Shown here: positions 44,204-56,961 of the stretch, piece by piece | Layout: each line of letters starts with the position of its first letter | Position numbering within the stretch: position 1 is the first letter of the stretch | Assembly: GCF_021730395.1 (NCBI RefSeq) | Contig: NC_069367.1 | Span: 5,206,501-5,270,500, forward strand | Direction: 5' to 3' | Length of the DNA stretch: 64,000 nucleotides | DNA from: Mercenaria mercenaria | Lineage: Eukaryota > Mollusca > Bivalvia > Venerida > Veneridae | Notes under the pieces: generated by a model | The model's database searches: none | Seen by the model: the letters and a program-made list of their open reading frames with translations, nothing else | What the model was told of the DNA's origin: nothing | Program-made: the position numbers and the translations under genes

Positions 44204-44859
44204 AGATTTGAAACGGCGGGCTTAACCACTGGCTCCAGACCTGAACGAAAATGCTACTGTACATGTTAAACCCTACCCGTAGGTATACTATAAGAACCAT
44301 AGTCATGAACAGGAAAATATACTAATCCATTTCAATCGAGAATTTCACACCTAAAACGCGCTATTAGGTAAATAAATTTCTAAGATGACATTCATTCATC
44401 ATTTCTCGTTATATTGTATACCTTTGAATATTTTATATATTCTGTGTTTGTGTGTTTACATTTCGCCTAACATGTGCACACAGCCGTGTCGTCTAGACCG
44501 GATGTATAGTTGGGAAGTTCATCCTAGTTTTTTTTCTGTAACGTTAACGAAAACATAAATTATGCAGAATATCTCTGCGGTATGAAATATTGAGATAATA
44601 TGACTGGTGCACGGTGGAAGATAAATTATTACTTGTTCAATATGCAAAGTATTTACCGAACTGCGCATTTTAGCTTAGAAATGCGCGGTATTTTAGCTTA
44701 GAAATGCGCGGTATTTTAGCTTAGAAATGCGCGGTTGAAATTGGTTAGTATATTTCATGAGCATGGTTCTTATGTATACCTAGGGGTAGGGTTTAACATG
44801 TAAAGTGGCATTTTGTTTCTGGTCAGGTGCCAGTGGTTTAGCTCTCCGTATCAAATTTT
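44204..44859. mobile_element. Foldback-like element with ~130-base inverted arms
   Basis: The left arm (44204-44340) and right arm (44733-44859) share ACCACTGGC.CC.GACC, TACATGTTAAACCCTACCC, AGGTATAC and AAGAACCAT in inverted order. Between them lie three exact 23-base repeats (TTTTAGCTTAGAAATGCGCG, 44668-44736). No gene. Confidence 0.75.
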
Positions 44860-45146
44860 CCATTTGTGTCTAGTTACATGTATTTTTCAATTTGTGCATG
44901 CAAATCATGTATAATTACCATCATGGGAACACAGAAGAATAAAGTTATTCTGTATTGGGCCTTAAAGTGTTACATGCAGCAGGTACTTCTGCAATAATCT
45001 ACTGAAATAAAATACTCCTGTCAATTGTTGAATTAAATATCATCAATATATGCTGTTCAATTTCAACCAACCCGTTTGTCTGGATAACTTGCCCCTGAAC
45101 TGCTACATAGTGGGTCGTTCCATAGAATAAACGCTGGGCTACCAAG

Positions 45147-45470
45147 GCCTAAAAAGTCTTTGTTTCCGGTAATATGCTAGGTAGGTCGGAAATTTGTTTT
45201 TACGGGGGGAGGGGGGCGGGTTTATTAGGTGAGACTTTTTGGAAATAATTTTTGTGTCAAAAAATGAATACAAATAAGGGGGTTATGCCTTTAGAGCATC
45301 AGTAAGTTGATTTCTAACATCACTGACCATGTTTAAAGCATAAAAAGTGCAGTTTTTCAACTTTTTGTTGAAAAGTTGAAAAACATATTCTCCAAGGCCA
45401 TAAAACATTTAGGATCGGGCCAAAAATTTAGAGTAGGTCGGGATACCGGAAACAAACAATTTTTACGCCC
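45147..45470. mobile_element. TIR element (~324 bp)
   Basis: GGCCTAAAAAGTCTTTGTTTCC at the left and the minus-strand reading GGGCGTAAAAATTGTTTGTTTCC at the right pair for about 50 bases, including CCGGTA and GACCTAC/GTAGGTCGG. The interior has a small hairpin TTTTTCAACTTTT.GTTGAAAAGTTGAAAAA (45351-45385) and a G-rich run (45211-45230). Confidence 0.75.
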
Positions 45471-46669
45471 AATCCACGTACCAATAACAAACTAAATAAA
45501 ACGGTACTTAAAGTGGTTGTGTGTAAAAAAGTCGGTTTAAATTCTCTGGTAATCACGGTAATATTGTTGTAACAAATCATTCTAACGTTGCCCCACTGCG
45601 TTTCTTGATTTGTATATTTTGTCCTTAATGGCTATATTTTACATTGCATATTCATTCTATCGTCAACATGCCAACACATCCATACATACACTTGTGCAGG
45701 GTTTAGTTAAGGGGAGGCTTGTCTGTTCCTACACGACATTCTCGTTTTCATTTTTTCTGCATCAATATTTTTTATGTTTATGTTACAGATTACTTATTGA
45801 CATTCTAATGAAATTAAGATTTGCAGTAACGGAGCGCAGCAAGTATTACTTCAATCATTAGAAAAAACAATTAGTGATCTAGCACCTATTGTTGTAGTTA
45901 AACAAGAAGGTAACCATTAGCAACCCATATATTCGCCAATCATAGGTACTGAGTTAACTGGCAAAATAAATTAGTAAGTCAAAACTCTGAAAACCTCTGA
46001 ATGTTGATTAGATGTTTGGATTAGTTAAACTATAATTTGTGTTTTGGTTTGTACAAGTGACTACACACTGTAAGGATGACGGAAAACAAACTTGACCAAA
46101 AGTATCAAGAATATTCAAAATCAAATGTTCATTATTCACCTACCTAATTTCATTGGATGACAGTTACATTAGATACAGACTGTTACAGTGTTACCAAGTT
46201 ATAACGGTAGACCAAGAAAGATAGAAGTGCTCGTTCTAATAGATAGACTGAAAATAGGAGAAAATAATGTAACGAAACGCTGCCATTGCGATGCACGGCG
46301 TTTAAACTTTTAGAAAATATATATTGCTTGTTCAATAATATTTTACATGGTTTATTTACATTTATGTTGAAACAGATTGAGATTGTTAAATAAATAGTGA
46401 TAATAACAACTTTGTGGAGATTTTATGCAGTTATAACAACATATTTTCTAAAGTGTGCAAAAATGAGTTTTCAGTCATTTTAAAAGATAAGTGTATATAT
46501 TTGCGTTAGTGTTTTACCATAAGAATATCGAACATACAATAAGAATAACGACATATACAATAACAATGGTAAGACTTAGAATATGAATGACACGACATTG
46601 AATAACAATAACAAACATACAATAATAATAACATACATATATAATTTAGCAGCGTTTGACATGCCATAA
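45471..46669. other. Intergenic, nothing recognised
   Basis: AT-rich spacer with an ATAATAATAACATAC simple repeat just before the SINE. An 83-codon frame at 45610-45861 is hydrophobic but unconvincing and is not called. Confidence 0.4.
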
Positions 46670-46948
46670 GGGACATCCATAGCAGAGTGGTAAAGGTCGC
46701 TGGCTTCAAATAGTTTGTCCCTCACCTATATGGGTTCGAAACCTCACTTAAGGATAGAATTCTTTTTCATGTGAAGAAGCCATCCAACAGTCTAATGGAA
46801 GGTCGTCGGTTCTATCCAGATGCCCACTCATTCCTGAAATAATGTCCATAAGGGCACCAGGGGTCTTCCGCCGTCATCAAAAGCAGGAAAAGTCGACATA
46901 TGAGCTAAACTGTGCTGGTAAGATGCAATTCTAAACCCAGCAAAAAGA
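46670..46948 (+). mobile_element. tRNA-derived SINE, copy 3, diverged
   Basis: The head GGGACATCCATAGCAGAGTGG is a decayed A-box region. The body has GGTCGTCGGTTCTATCCAG and GGGCACCAGGGGTCTTCC, and the 3' end has AGTCGACATATGAGC ... TAAACCCAGCAAAA. It is the copy that retains the most of the 3' half. Confidence 0.8.
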
Positions 46949-49329
46949 TTTTTATGAAAACTACAACGCGTAATTTTCATACCATTATCGGGTTCATATG
47001 AAAGGTATTGTTTCAACAAAAAGACACTCAAACAAGTCACAGATACATCATAGTCACAATAAAATTGATAAAATTCATAAATATGTAATTCATTTCCTTT
47101 GTGAGAATTTTATTTCAGACGCAGTGTACTGTATCATAAACAAGAATAATTATACCTGAATCCACATTGTAAACATACATAAAATAAAAGTTGTCTCCAT
47201 AAATAAAACACCAGTACCAAACGTATCCATTGCTTCGGCTCTCGTTTCGCATACTTGACTCATATTTCACAAGTTCTGAATTAACCCGTGCGAGATTGAA
47301 AGTTTATCTCTTTTAACGCACTTTTGAGATAACAAATGAACAAAAGAGCGTAGAGTTAGGGTCAAATTCCTGATGGGGTGTATTGTTATACGAACAATAG
47401 GCCCAATCCTCCAGTGAACACTTACAGCTGTCTTGAGGCATCCATGATGGCCGTTCCGACATAATAGCAACAAAAGAAATTTACATTTAATGTGGAAAGG
47501 TATAATGCGCATATTCGGTTACAGAATGTGAATGTGACAGGTTTATTGTGCGGAGTTTAGTATATTCTACGGTTCCTTTTTTTAATGTATTGTTCGCCGT
47601 ATAATTGATATTATGCCGCAAGAGATATCGGAGACTGGAGTTGATTTATTTTGTTGAAAATAAATATAAATGTTATTTTTGTTATTCATTGAATGTAATG
47701 TGAGTCCGCCATAAAATGCGGTTCATGTCACTTGTCGGAAAAATGTTTGTAGGTAAAAATTGTAACTAACTTGGCTTCATATGATGACATTCACAATGGC
47801 TACGGCTTTGAATTGAGGGAATAAAATTCTGTATAATATATATAAAAAAAACTTTGAATTTGCAAAAATGGTGCCAACTCTGTTTCACCTCGGACACGGA
47901 ATTAAAATATACATAAATAACCTTGATTTTCTGGTTTACAATATATATATACAGATATTATAAAAAGGAATGCTATTTTAAAATGACACCCTCAATTCAA
48001 ATCTAGTTACGAATTTTAGAGATGTTGCACACCATTTCAATGTAAAGTAGAGAGTCACACTGTTTATCTCATGTGCACTTCCGTCTGAAAGAAAATGTTC
48101 TTCAATGACGGAGTTAATAAACTGCAATCAATGAAAGAACGGGGATTTACAAAATCAAGAAACCAAAGTAATTCCAATAAAATAATACTGGAAATTCCCT
48201 GTTAAACCCGTGGTGAAGCATGCAAAGGCATTCAAGCTGTCAAAGACTCGGACTAAGAAACCAATGAACCATTCTACAGGAGTATTTTCACAAATTGTCG
48301 GGACCATTCACAGTAATTGAAAACATTGATTCCACAGTGTTACAAGAATAGGGCGCCTAACATAAGATCATTACGCTAGGACTTTTTGTACAACCATGCG
48401 GAAATATGCTCGATTTTGAATAGAGATAATGAACTCTTGAATCAAATATCGAAAACTGTGAACCATTGCATTTTCAACAGCTTTTGATTCTCTTGTCTTT
48501 TTTTATAAAGTCATATTGCAAAGTAACTTATCGAGTATGTTTTTATTGAAGATGCTTTGTATTATGTTAGATTACATTCATCTCTAGTGAGGTTTTCTTT
48601 ATCGTAATTTACGGAACCGTTTTCTACTGTCATTGCCAAATTGTTTCGAGGATTTTGTAATTAATATGCACAAGAGTATAATTACGACAAATAAACCAAA
48701 ACTCTATAAAATGTAGACCATGGTCCTTGGCAAAATTATTTGACCCACAAAACAGTTATTAATCTAAACATTTAAAACTTTACAGACAAAAACACCGACA
48801 TATAATTGCACATATGCAGCACTATTACTTACAATAAGCAGCAGAGCGTGGGTGCTGCGGAAGCGGAGAGAACAGTAGTTTTAACGGTTGTTTCGACTTG
48901 TCTGTAGAACCCACGAACACAGCCTCATTTAGAAGAATGCACAAAACCAGAATCGAAACTAGGTCGGAAGACAGACCACTGGAAATAAGGATTGGTCTTT
49001 TGCAGTGATAAACACAGCCTGCAACTACTTTCTTCATATGACCGAAAAACAAGAAGAATCCGAATAGAATAACAACCGTAAATTAAAACTTTAACATTAC
49101 GGAATAAATAGGAATTGCTACATGGAAACAATTGTGGTAGAAATATGGACTACAATAAACAAAAAAATTAATACAACTTGAAATATCAAATACGAACTAA
49201 GATTGGAACAGTTACCTCATTATTTAAACTCAGTGTTGTTACGTTTTCTGGTCTTCTAGGATCGCCATGATCATGACCATGTATATTCAATATTTCTATA
49301 TTTCAGAAATCCTTTTCATCTGGTACAAA
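46949..49329. other. Mostly empty spacer; one weak candidate exon
   Basis: No supported gene. On the minus strand 49052-48835 a frame with a signal-peptide-like stretch (DLVSILVLCILLNEAVFVGS) runs into a consensus donor-like GTAAGT at about 48832-48837. It could be a first exon of a secreted protein, but no partner exon is visible. Confidence 0.2.
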
Positions 49330-49420
49330 TGAGCTAAAGCGTGGGTGTTGCTGCAAATTGCATTACCTCTCATGAACAGACGCACTAAAACCGAGTCTAT
49401 TATTATTATCAAAGGATCAT
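49330..49420 (-). repeat. R1 copy, reverse strand
   Basis: Minus strand reads AGACTCGGTTTTAGTGCGTC, TGTTCATGAGAGGTAATG, CAACACCCACGC, matching the 1781 copy. Confidence 0.65.
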
Positions 49421-50724
49421 TTGTAGATTTTACTAAATAACCATATGAGATGGCCAAATCCTGAAATAGAAACTTGGGTAACACACTTCTGAAACAAAAG
49501 ACAAGAACACTTCGCACATGTATGTACTTACACTATAGTAAAAGATTTCAAAAGGTTGGTAAAACTTAGAACTACAGACACGGTCTTTATTAAGTAAGTG
49601 GATTAAAGAATCCGTCTCAAAACAATACAGTAAGTAAGAAAATGACGAATCAATAAGTACAGTGTACACATGGTTTCATGAAATGATATATAATCAAAAT
49701 GCACTTTGTATATTGGGGTTCATAATTATTCATAAGACTGACTAATTGTTGCGTAAGAAAAGGATAAAAAGATACTTTTATGACAAGAATGGAAATTTAC
49801 CACGTAATTTCATTTACTGAAGTATCTAAAATTTCATTCTTGGCTGAATTTATTATCATGTTTAATAAAACTTCCAATAAACTTTTGCCTTCAAAAGACA
49901 CCAATTACTCGTTGAAACGTAAATTACAAACAGAGGTTATAAAAGTCCCAATAAACAACCAATCAATCAAACTATCTTTCTACCAAAATATGATACAGAA
50001 AATATTATCATAATAAATGTTTTGTCAACCATCAAGGGATGAAGTAGTAAAAGTTATTCAAATGATAGAATACCATTACTCGGCTACAAAAGCTACGCTT
50101 TTAAAAGCTATAAAGAAGTGGCGAACTGACATGAATGCCGTAGATGAGGACTTTTTATCAATTTTACGCATCATTGGACCGGGAAATAACGACAAAAGAT
50201 GTTTGCTCCTCGTTTTCAAACATGCTTTATAGAGACAATCAAATCATGAATATTTTATGGGAAACTTGTATTAAATAGTTCGAACGCTGAAAGTGTTCAC
50301 ACCTGTCTGTTTTATGAACCCGGTGTTTAATTGAACATTTTTTAATGTTTTATGTGTAATTTTATCATTGGCGATATTGTTCAAGCGAAAACTTTTTAAA
50401 AAAAAGACTTTACAAAAAGAGTTGTATAAACGTTCTAAAATGGTACTGTCAGGTGTCAAGTGTAAAACTAGCGTTACTTAAAAAAATTAAAACAATTACA
50501 CGAAGAACGATGCAAAAATTATTCTAAGAACTTAATAAACTTTGATGAAACCTTTCATATTTAAATGGCGTCAAATAAATTTATGGTATATTAGATTACA
50601 TAAATAATTCATAAAATAAACAGAAAAGGGCCCTGAATAATAAATATGCGTGAAATATTTCCTAAATTTGTGTAGACAACTATATCCTGCAAACACAATT
50701 TCAGCTTGTTTCTAAAATCGAATT
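49421..50724. other. Intergenic; two adjoining short frames
   Basis: Frames at 49780-50013 and 50017-50232 (+) lie four bases apart in neighbouring frames and read more protein-like than most here (EVVKVIQMIEYHYSATKATL in the second). They match no family I know. They may be a decayed gene fragment or chance. Confidence 0.25.
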
Positions 50725-50728
50725 TTAA

Positions 50729-50917
50729 CCTTTAGCCAGCTGGCGGCAAGTGATTCTGCCTCAGCGACCAGTTTAGACCAAGATCAGCCTGCACGATATT
50801 GGTCTGCACTGTTCGCTATTGTCAGCAAAGTTTCAGTAAAAAACTCTTTGAATAATAAGTGGCACTTGCCAAATTGAATGATGAACCAGTCTATTTTAGA
50901 AAATAGCAGGATAAATG
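50729..50917 (+). mobile_element. MITE M3, copy 5
   Basis: TTAA on both sides (50725-50728, 50918-50921). Start CCTTTAGCCAGCTGGCGGCAAG, then GCGACCAGTTTAGACCAAGAT, end TAGCAGGATAAATG. Slightly shorter than the 33112 copy. Confidence 0.85.
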
Positions 50918-50921
50918 TTAA

Positions 50922-52240
50922 AAAGAAAAATGCAATTATAAGTACATAAACTACCTCTTCCCGATATGGAAATAAGGTTTATTCCTGAGACATTTGATTC
51001 AGTGCTAACTAAGACCTTGAATAAACTTTAATTAGAAAACTGTTTTGCAATTCAAGTATGCGAGCAAAGTATTTGGAATATATTCCAGTGGGACAAAAAG
51101 AAATCAAGCGGGAAAATGTCACACGGGAAAATCCGATGGACGGCTTTACAATGTGAGGACTAAATACTGTTGTATCAGCATTCTGCCTTAATATAACACA
51201 TTCACAGCCTTTAAATAGTTGACAAATACAATTGGAAAATGGTCGCAATATATCCCATTGGAGCTTTAAGAAATCCCATGGGAAGCTGTATAAATTACGA
51301 ACAAACGACATCTTTATCATTTTATAATGAGCGTATAAATTTAAAATCTCGTTTCCGTTTATAATTAGTAAGTAACTCTCCAGAGGTTCTGGATTCGCAA
51401 TATATATCTCCTGGTGAAATCATTCGATTTGTGTTAGTTTTCGCCACTTTTTTTGCATTTAAAGCTTTAAATACAAGTACGTTTTCGTCGATTTATAATA
51501 TAAAAGTTTCTTTAAGATATTAGAAAGTATTTCTTTGCGAAAATGTAAACATAACCTTGATCTTTTTCGTATCAAACATATGCATTAGACATTAAAAAAC
51601 AACTTTTATCACAAAGCAAACTTGCCTTTACAAAATGGCGATACAGTTTATCCAGTTCATATATAATCATAATTTACCTGAATGACTCCTGCATTATCCA
51701 TCTTTCTATTCGTTTTCCTTAAATCTTAATATGGCTGTTGTTCTATAGGTTTGTTATGTGACCTGTAACACTTCCTCCCTTTTAATTTTAATTTAATTTG
51801 ACTATCCTGTTTCTTCTTAAGTAATATATAAGGCAATGCATCTGTTACGATGCGTGTTCGATATGGAATGCTTGTTGGTGTCAAAATTAAATGAATAAGT
51901 GTGTCATTCCTGCCAAGTGTATACGTCTTCGTAAAGATTAGTCTGAAGGTTCATTTCTTGCGCGTGTCGCTGTAGTTGTGTTTAGGTTTTCAGCGAGTAC
52001 ACAAGTTCCAGTCTGGAGCGATAATGATCAACAGATTAGGAGATTATGAGTGAAAGGGTAAAACTATAAGCATTTCATATCTATAATACTTTACTATATA
52101 ACAGGTGTGTGCTATGGATTTGTCATAGAGAAGTATGTTTCAAAGTCAGTCTTAGGGCGTCTTGTAACCTGTTATTATTTCAGTTTCTGCAGTACAATAT
52201 CACAATATACTTAACTTCTTTGTCGCTTTCCCCATTTTAA
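50922..52240. other. Intergenic, nothing recognised
   Basis: AT-rich. A small self-similar patch around 51085-51290 (GGGAAAATGTCACACGGGAAAATCC and CCCATTGGAGC...CCCATGGGAAGC) does not resolve into an element. Confidence 0.35.
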
Positions 52241-52779
52241 CAGGATATGAATTAAAATACTATTGCAAGGAAAGACATCCTTATGTTTGACTAAGTCATG
52301 GACCATAGCTCTGGTCTGGCTGTTTGAGATCCAAACTAAAATCCCTGATGTACAATTTTCCGTGCTGATTACAATCCTGTGAGGTTTGATGATTTTAGGT
52401 CAAATACTTTATGAGATACTAACGACAAAAATTCGGACCGACAAGGACAAAGTCCACCCCACGCACCCACCCGAGAGAATAGGGAGCACAAAATAGATCT
52501 TACTAGTGTCTTTAACACAGTGTTCAATAACTGTGATACGCAAAGTGTCAAATTTCCCAATATTTCGTGATATTCGCCAGTACAGCTCAGTGGTATATTT
52601 CTCTGTTACAGATGCATTCGTGGGTGGCTCGTTTTTTGCGGTATGTGGTTGTTTACTTTTGATGTGCTCATTACTTGAATGCCCATACTGTATTGGATAC
52701 AATATTAGAAACGAGTATCACTTACGTCGATTGTTCCGAGCTCATGCTGTCTGTGCACAGATGTTCGATAGGTAAAGCT

Positions 52780-53000
52780 TGTTCGCAATTCAGCCTTCAT
52801 ACTGCAAAAAAAGAAGAGAAGTTCAGTGGACCAAAGATTCTGGTTGTTTAAATGTCTTCAATGTTAAAGAGGTTCTTCCGAATATGTCGTATATCAAAGG
52901 GTCCCGTACTCTTCGACGAGAAACAAACACAAACCTCATATGTTTGTGTCTTGCCGACTTGAAATAAAACTTATTGTATTGTATTGTATTGTATTGTACC
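52780..53000 (+). mobile_element. Probable 3' tail of a non-LTR element with (TTGTA)n end
   Basis: TCTTGCCGACTTGAAATAAAACTTATTG is followed by a (TATTG)n run ending at 52997. An AATAAA-type signal merging into a short pentamer tail is typical of several invertebrate LINE clades. The upstream limit is unknown and no reverse-transcriptase frame is present. Confidence 0.45.
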
Positions 53001-54513
53001 ATTTGAGATTAATCATACTTGAATGCAAGATTTATGGCAAAATTGCAACATTTAGCTTCCAATCCTTATTTTACGACGGCATTTCATATTTATAAAAATA
53101 ATATGTATATCAGCTGGTTTTGACAATTTTTCCTATCAATTTAACTACCCTACATCTACCCAGTTCCAAAATGTATCAAACGGGTGCCCTGTGAAAACCT
53201 GCCTAATGGTTTCCAAAGTCATCTATTAGTAATTGCAAAGGATATTACAAGGGAAGTTATTCTGTGATAAATGTGACAAAACGTCCGTGCCAAGTTGTCG
53301 GTCCTTATCGCTATGTTCTGCTTCTGTAATATATGATACCACAAGTTATATGCAAAAATTTTCTTTCTCTTGATAATAACATGGTATATTCATTAATAGT
53401 TAAATATGTCCATTTATACTGATGTTATCATGTATTTATAGTTTTCTATCAATGCCAACACTAAAGATAAATTTGTTTTACAAACTCTCGGAATTATCAA
53501 CAGACTGTGAAGTGAAATTCTCCAAACCAATATCAAGTTGTATTCTATTTTCACGGCTGCAACCGTTGTTCTTATCATTTCGAGATGTGATTGTAATTAG
53601 AATAAATGCGTTATCTCTCTATTATTTCGTTTTTATAAGTCTTTATCCCCTTCCTAATACCATCAGTGTTTTCCGTTTCAATGTAAGTTTGTTTAGAATA
53701 CAATGACATATTTGTGTTTCTGAGATCCAATTGTCGTAAAGCTACTCCGATTGTCGTAAAGCCGCATTACGGAAGTCGTACAAAGAACTCGAATAAAGGC
53801 AGTCTGTAATTAATTTCTGCGGAACTTTAAGGCTATTACTGCGATTTTGGTAATCACGGAAATTAAAGTCAGGCTTAAGCGAACTTATCTGTGTTCCTTT
53901 AAGGTATATTAAGTTAATCATTTTTAAATTAGAAATATTGTTAATGGGTGTACTAAACATGTTTATACTATTTAATACATACTAAAATTTCCAAAAAGCA
54001 ACATCAAAAAGCGAATTAAGGTGCTAGAAGTCTAGTGTGACATGCTGTTTGGAAGAAAACTCTTCTTTATACATGTATCTTTGAGACATGGTGAAATAAA
54101 ACACACATTTGGTTAGTAAAGATCACATGTCGAGTCAGAATACACAAAACATATATATTCAATTTAAATGTTGTTATATTGAATATCATTACATGACTTG
54201 TTATATAAATCACCGGTCTATAGTTTGTGTTATTGACCTGTGTATAGGTTCAACACTAAATTTTGCTACATTTAGGTCCAAACTTGACGAAAACAATATG
54301 CAAATTTACTTCTGATATCATATATTCCAACACTTTTAAGATTTTCTTTTATATAAACAAAGAAGGATTTTACTGTGTTTTGTCTTGTCGATTAGAACAC
54401 GTTTTGCAGAATGGTCTACTTTTGGTCATTCAGGTTTACTCCCTCGTATTTAAAATCGCATTTTTTTATTCCAGATAAATATCTCTTGCTGGTTTGATTC
54501 GAACGTGTTAGAA
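53001..54513. other. Intergenic, nothing recognised
   Basis: AT-rich spacer; a small doubled CCGATTGTCGTAAAGC/ATTGTCGTAAAGC motif sits at 53730-53765. No gene. Confidence 0.4.
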
Positions 54514-54656
54514 TGAAAATTGATTTTAGTTTTGCATGCTTTGTTAGCAAATAAAACACGATTTTGAGTTCCGATAAGGCTTCACCGTTTCTACGCATCT
54601 GAACTCAAAATCGTATTTTATTTGCCAACAAAGCACACAAAACTAAAATCTATTTC
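54514..54656. repeat. 143-bp palindrome (hairpin H7)
   Basis: Arms GAAAATTGATTTTAGTTTTG, GCTTTGTT.GCAAATAAAA and CGATTTTGAGTT pair with their complements on the right (AACTCAAAATCGTATTTTAT, AACTAAAATC). It is preceded by AACGTGTTAGAATG, as H3 is by AACGTGTTAGAAT, linking it to the R4 type. Confidence 0.85.
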
Positions 54657-56140
54657 CAAGATAAAACAATTATTGAATATCTTACCGGTCAATAGTCAAA
54701 ACTATTTGCCTACTTTCTTTCGAAACTCGCACACTGTAAAGTCATCACATGCACAAATGTAAATATTATAAACAGTAGGTTGTAAACCTAGAATTGTTTT
54801 CGCGCTTTTTAAACTAGCGCCTTTCGCGGGTAGTATATTTTCGTGAAATTAAATAGCCGTGAAAAACTCTTTTCTAACAAAAACGCGAAACATTCTAGCT
54901 TCAGCTTATGCAGATCGCTACAAAATGTAGGCATTGTAACTGAAAATACAAACTTCAAGTAGGAGCTACTGTATCTATATTATATGTATGTGAAGTTAAC
55001 TGCATCAGAATACAAAGACTGGAAAAATTATTAAAATATTATTTCCTGAAAAAGAGTTATTTGAGCTGAAAAAAAATGATCCCGGATGAAATATTTGGAA
55101 AAAATGGAGACAACTCCGCAAAGACTTTATGATAGGCTTTAGGTGACAAATGATCTAGTACCTCATCCAAACTACCCACGTTTTACCTCTAACCATGATA
55201 AAAGCATGCCTTTTTGCCACATGGATTAGCAACCTGAATACAAAACTATGTAAAGATCAAATAATCGATTGCCCTGAGGAAAGTAGGACATTTTTTGTGG
55301 TGAAATTTGTCAACAAACAGACGATTTTTTTTAAAAAGTAAAAGATTCACAGAATTTCACAAGGTGAAATATGTTGAAAAGGCTACTGCTGGAAAGAGAA
55401 CAATCTCAACTACCCACACATATGCGTCAGAGTATGGGAAAAATATCTAGAAATATGAGAAAACCGAAGAAATCATTTTCAAGACTGTTAGATGCATAAC
55501 TGTGTAATTATACATGGCATTTATCATAGATAGGTTACTTTTCCTTTGCACTGATATAACATGGGCAGGATTAGGATTAAGAAGCGGTGTTCACTCAAAA
55601 ATGTAACTATATAATTAGATTGTTTCCCTTGCGTAGAGAAGGCTTAGGGTAAATCTCTATTAAAAATGGTTCTGTGCTTACGCATATCTGGATTTTAGTA
55701 ATTCATATTCTAGTACCGTAATTGTATAACATGAGTGCACAAATCCACATTATTTCAATTGATTTACAATTTACTTATTTATGAAGCAACAGCATTTTCA
55801 ATATCGATCCGTAAGGCAAACAGGGGATAAAAACAAAAGCAATATGAATATATGCATCTATCGAACGACATATACATGCAATTTGCAGTCGGCAGCCAAT
55901 ACGATATATTATTTGTAAGTAAAATATTGTGTCTATTTCTGCTAAGTATGGATTAATCGCCTATTTAAATGGCAGACAAATGACAGTGTAATAACAGCAA
56001 TTTACTGTCAATAATTGGAGGTGTGAATAACCGTTGATATGGATGAAAAGGATTAGGGTGCATTTATACTTGAAGGGTACAATAAAACTGAATGCTTTCG
56101 AAAATACTATAAATGCAACTATGCAGTGATACTTATAGTG
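54657..56140. other. Intergenic, nothing recognised
   Basis: AT-rich. TTTTCGCGCTTTTTAAAC and AACGCGAAACATT at 54800-54890 hint at a decayed TTCGCG-rich MITE. Nothing else. Confidence 0.35.
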
Positions 56141-56363
56141 AATATTTTCTGACCTAGCGGAGATATTTATAGAAAGGTCATAAATGGGTCATTCTATCGT
56201 TGAGTTTAGGGTAATCGGCTTCATCGTTAGATTTCGTTTCATTCCTTCATAGTTGATACGGAAAGTATCGATTTCTATGAATAAATCCGATATGCATCAA
56301 GTGACCTATTGATTTAAATGGTACAGCCTGTACTAAAAATATCTCCGCCAGGTCAGAAAATAT
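56141..56363. mobile_element. Small inverted-repeat element (~220 bp)
   Basis: AATATTTTCTGACCTAGCGG then AGATATTTATAG at the left pairs with AAATATCTCCGCCAGGTCAG then AAAATATGC at the right, about 28 bases with few mismatches. The interior has no gene. Confidence 0.6.
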
Positions 56364-56961
56364 GCACTTTATCTTATTATACTAAATATGTTCACGTGCG
56401 ACTTCATATTCGCGGGATTCGCGATGGATATGATTCCGCGAAGATTTGTATCCGCGAAAATGTTCATGTTTTGAAAAACGCGAAATATAGTGTCCGCGAA
56501 CATGTCTAGGTTTACAGTATGTAAATGTTATGTATATTAGTAAAATTCGAAACGGGATTAAAATGACAAAGCGTACACTTATTGAATGGTGTCCCGGTCA
56601 ATAGGCAAAATTATTGCCCGAGGTCCGAGACCCAATATTTTTTACTTTCGAACAGTTTAGACTATACGCAATAGTTCCAACTATGGACTGGTAAGCCATT
56701 TAATAAGTGTTTTATGACATGATATCAATAAATTAACTTTCTCCTTTTATTAATTTGTTGACCTATTAGCCAAGTAGACATTTGTTAAACTTAGACTGGT
56801 CATACAGCACATATTTATATGTCACATGATGCTGTAGATTGGGTCATTTTCACGCAGGATCTATTAAGCGATTTTTTTGTTTGTGATCAGTCTCAATGTC
56901 GATCGGAAAACGTGAATGTTTGTGGTTTAGGACATGATGGAGATTAATATTCGCCGGGTAT
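56364..56961. other. TTCGCG-rich patch and spacer
   Basis: 56400-56515 has repeated ATTCGCGGGATTCGCG, CCGCGAAGATT and CCGCGAACATG motifs like those in the MITE at 5004. The remainder is spacer. Confidence 0.4.

Noticed and set aside
49780-50232. A split small gene
   Set aside because: Two neighbouring frames look mildly protein-like, but there is no family match, splice logic or paralogue to support them.
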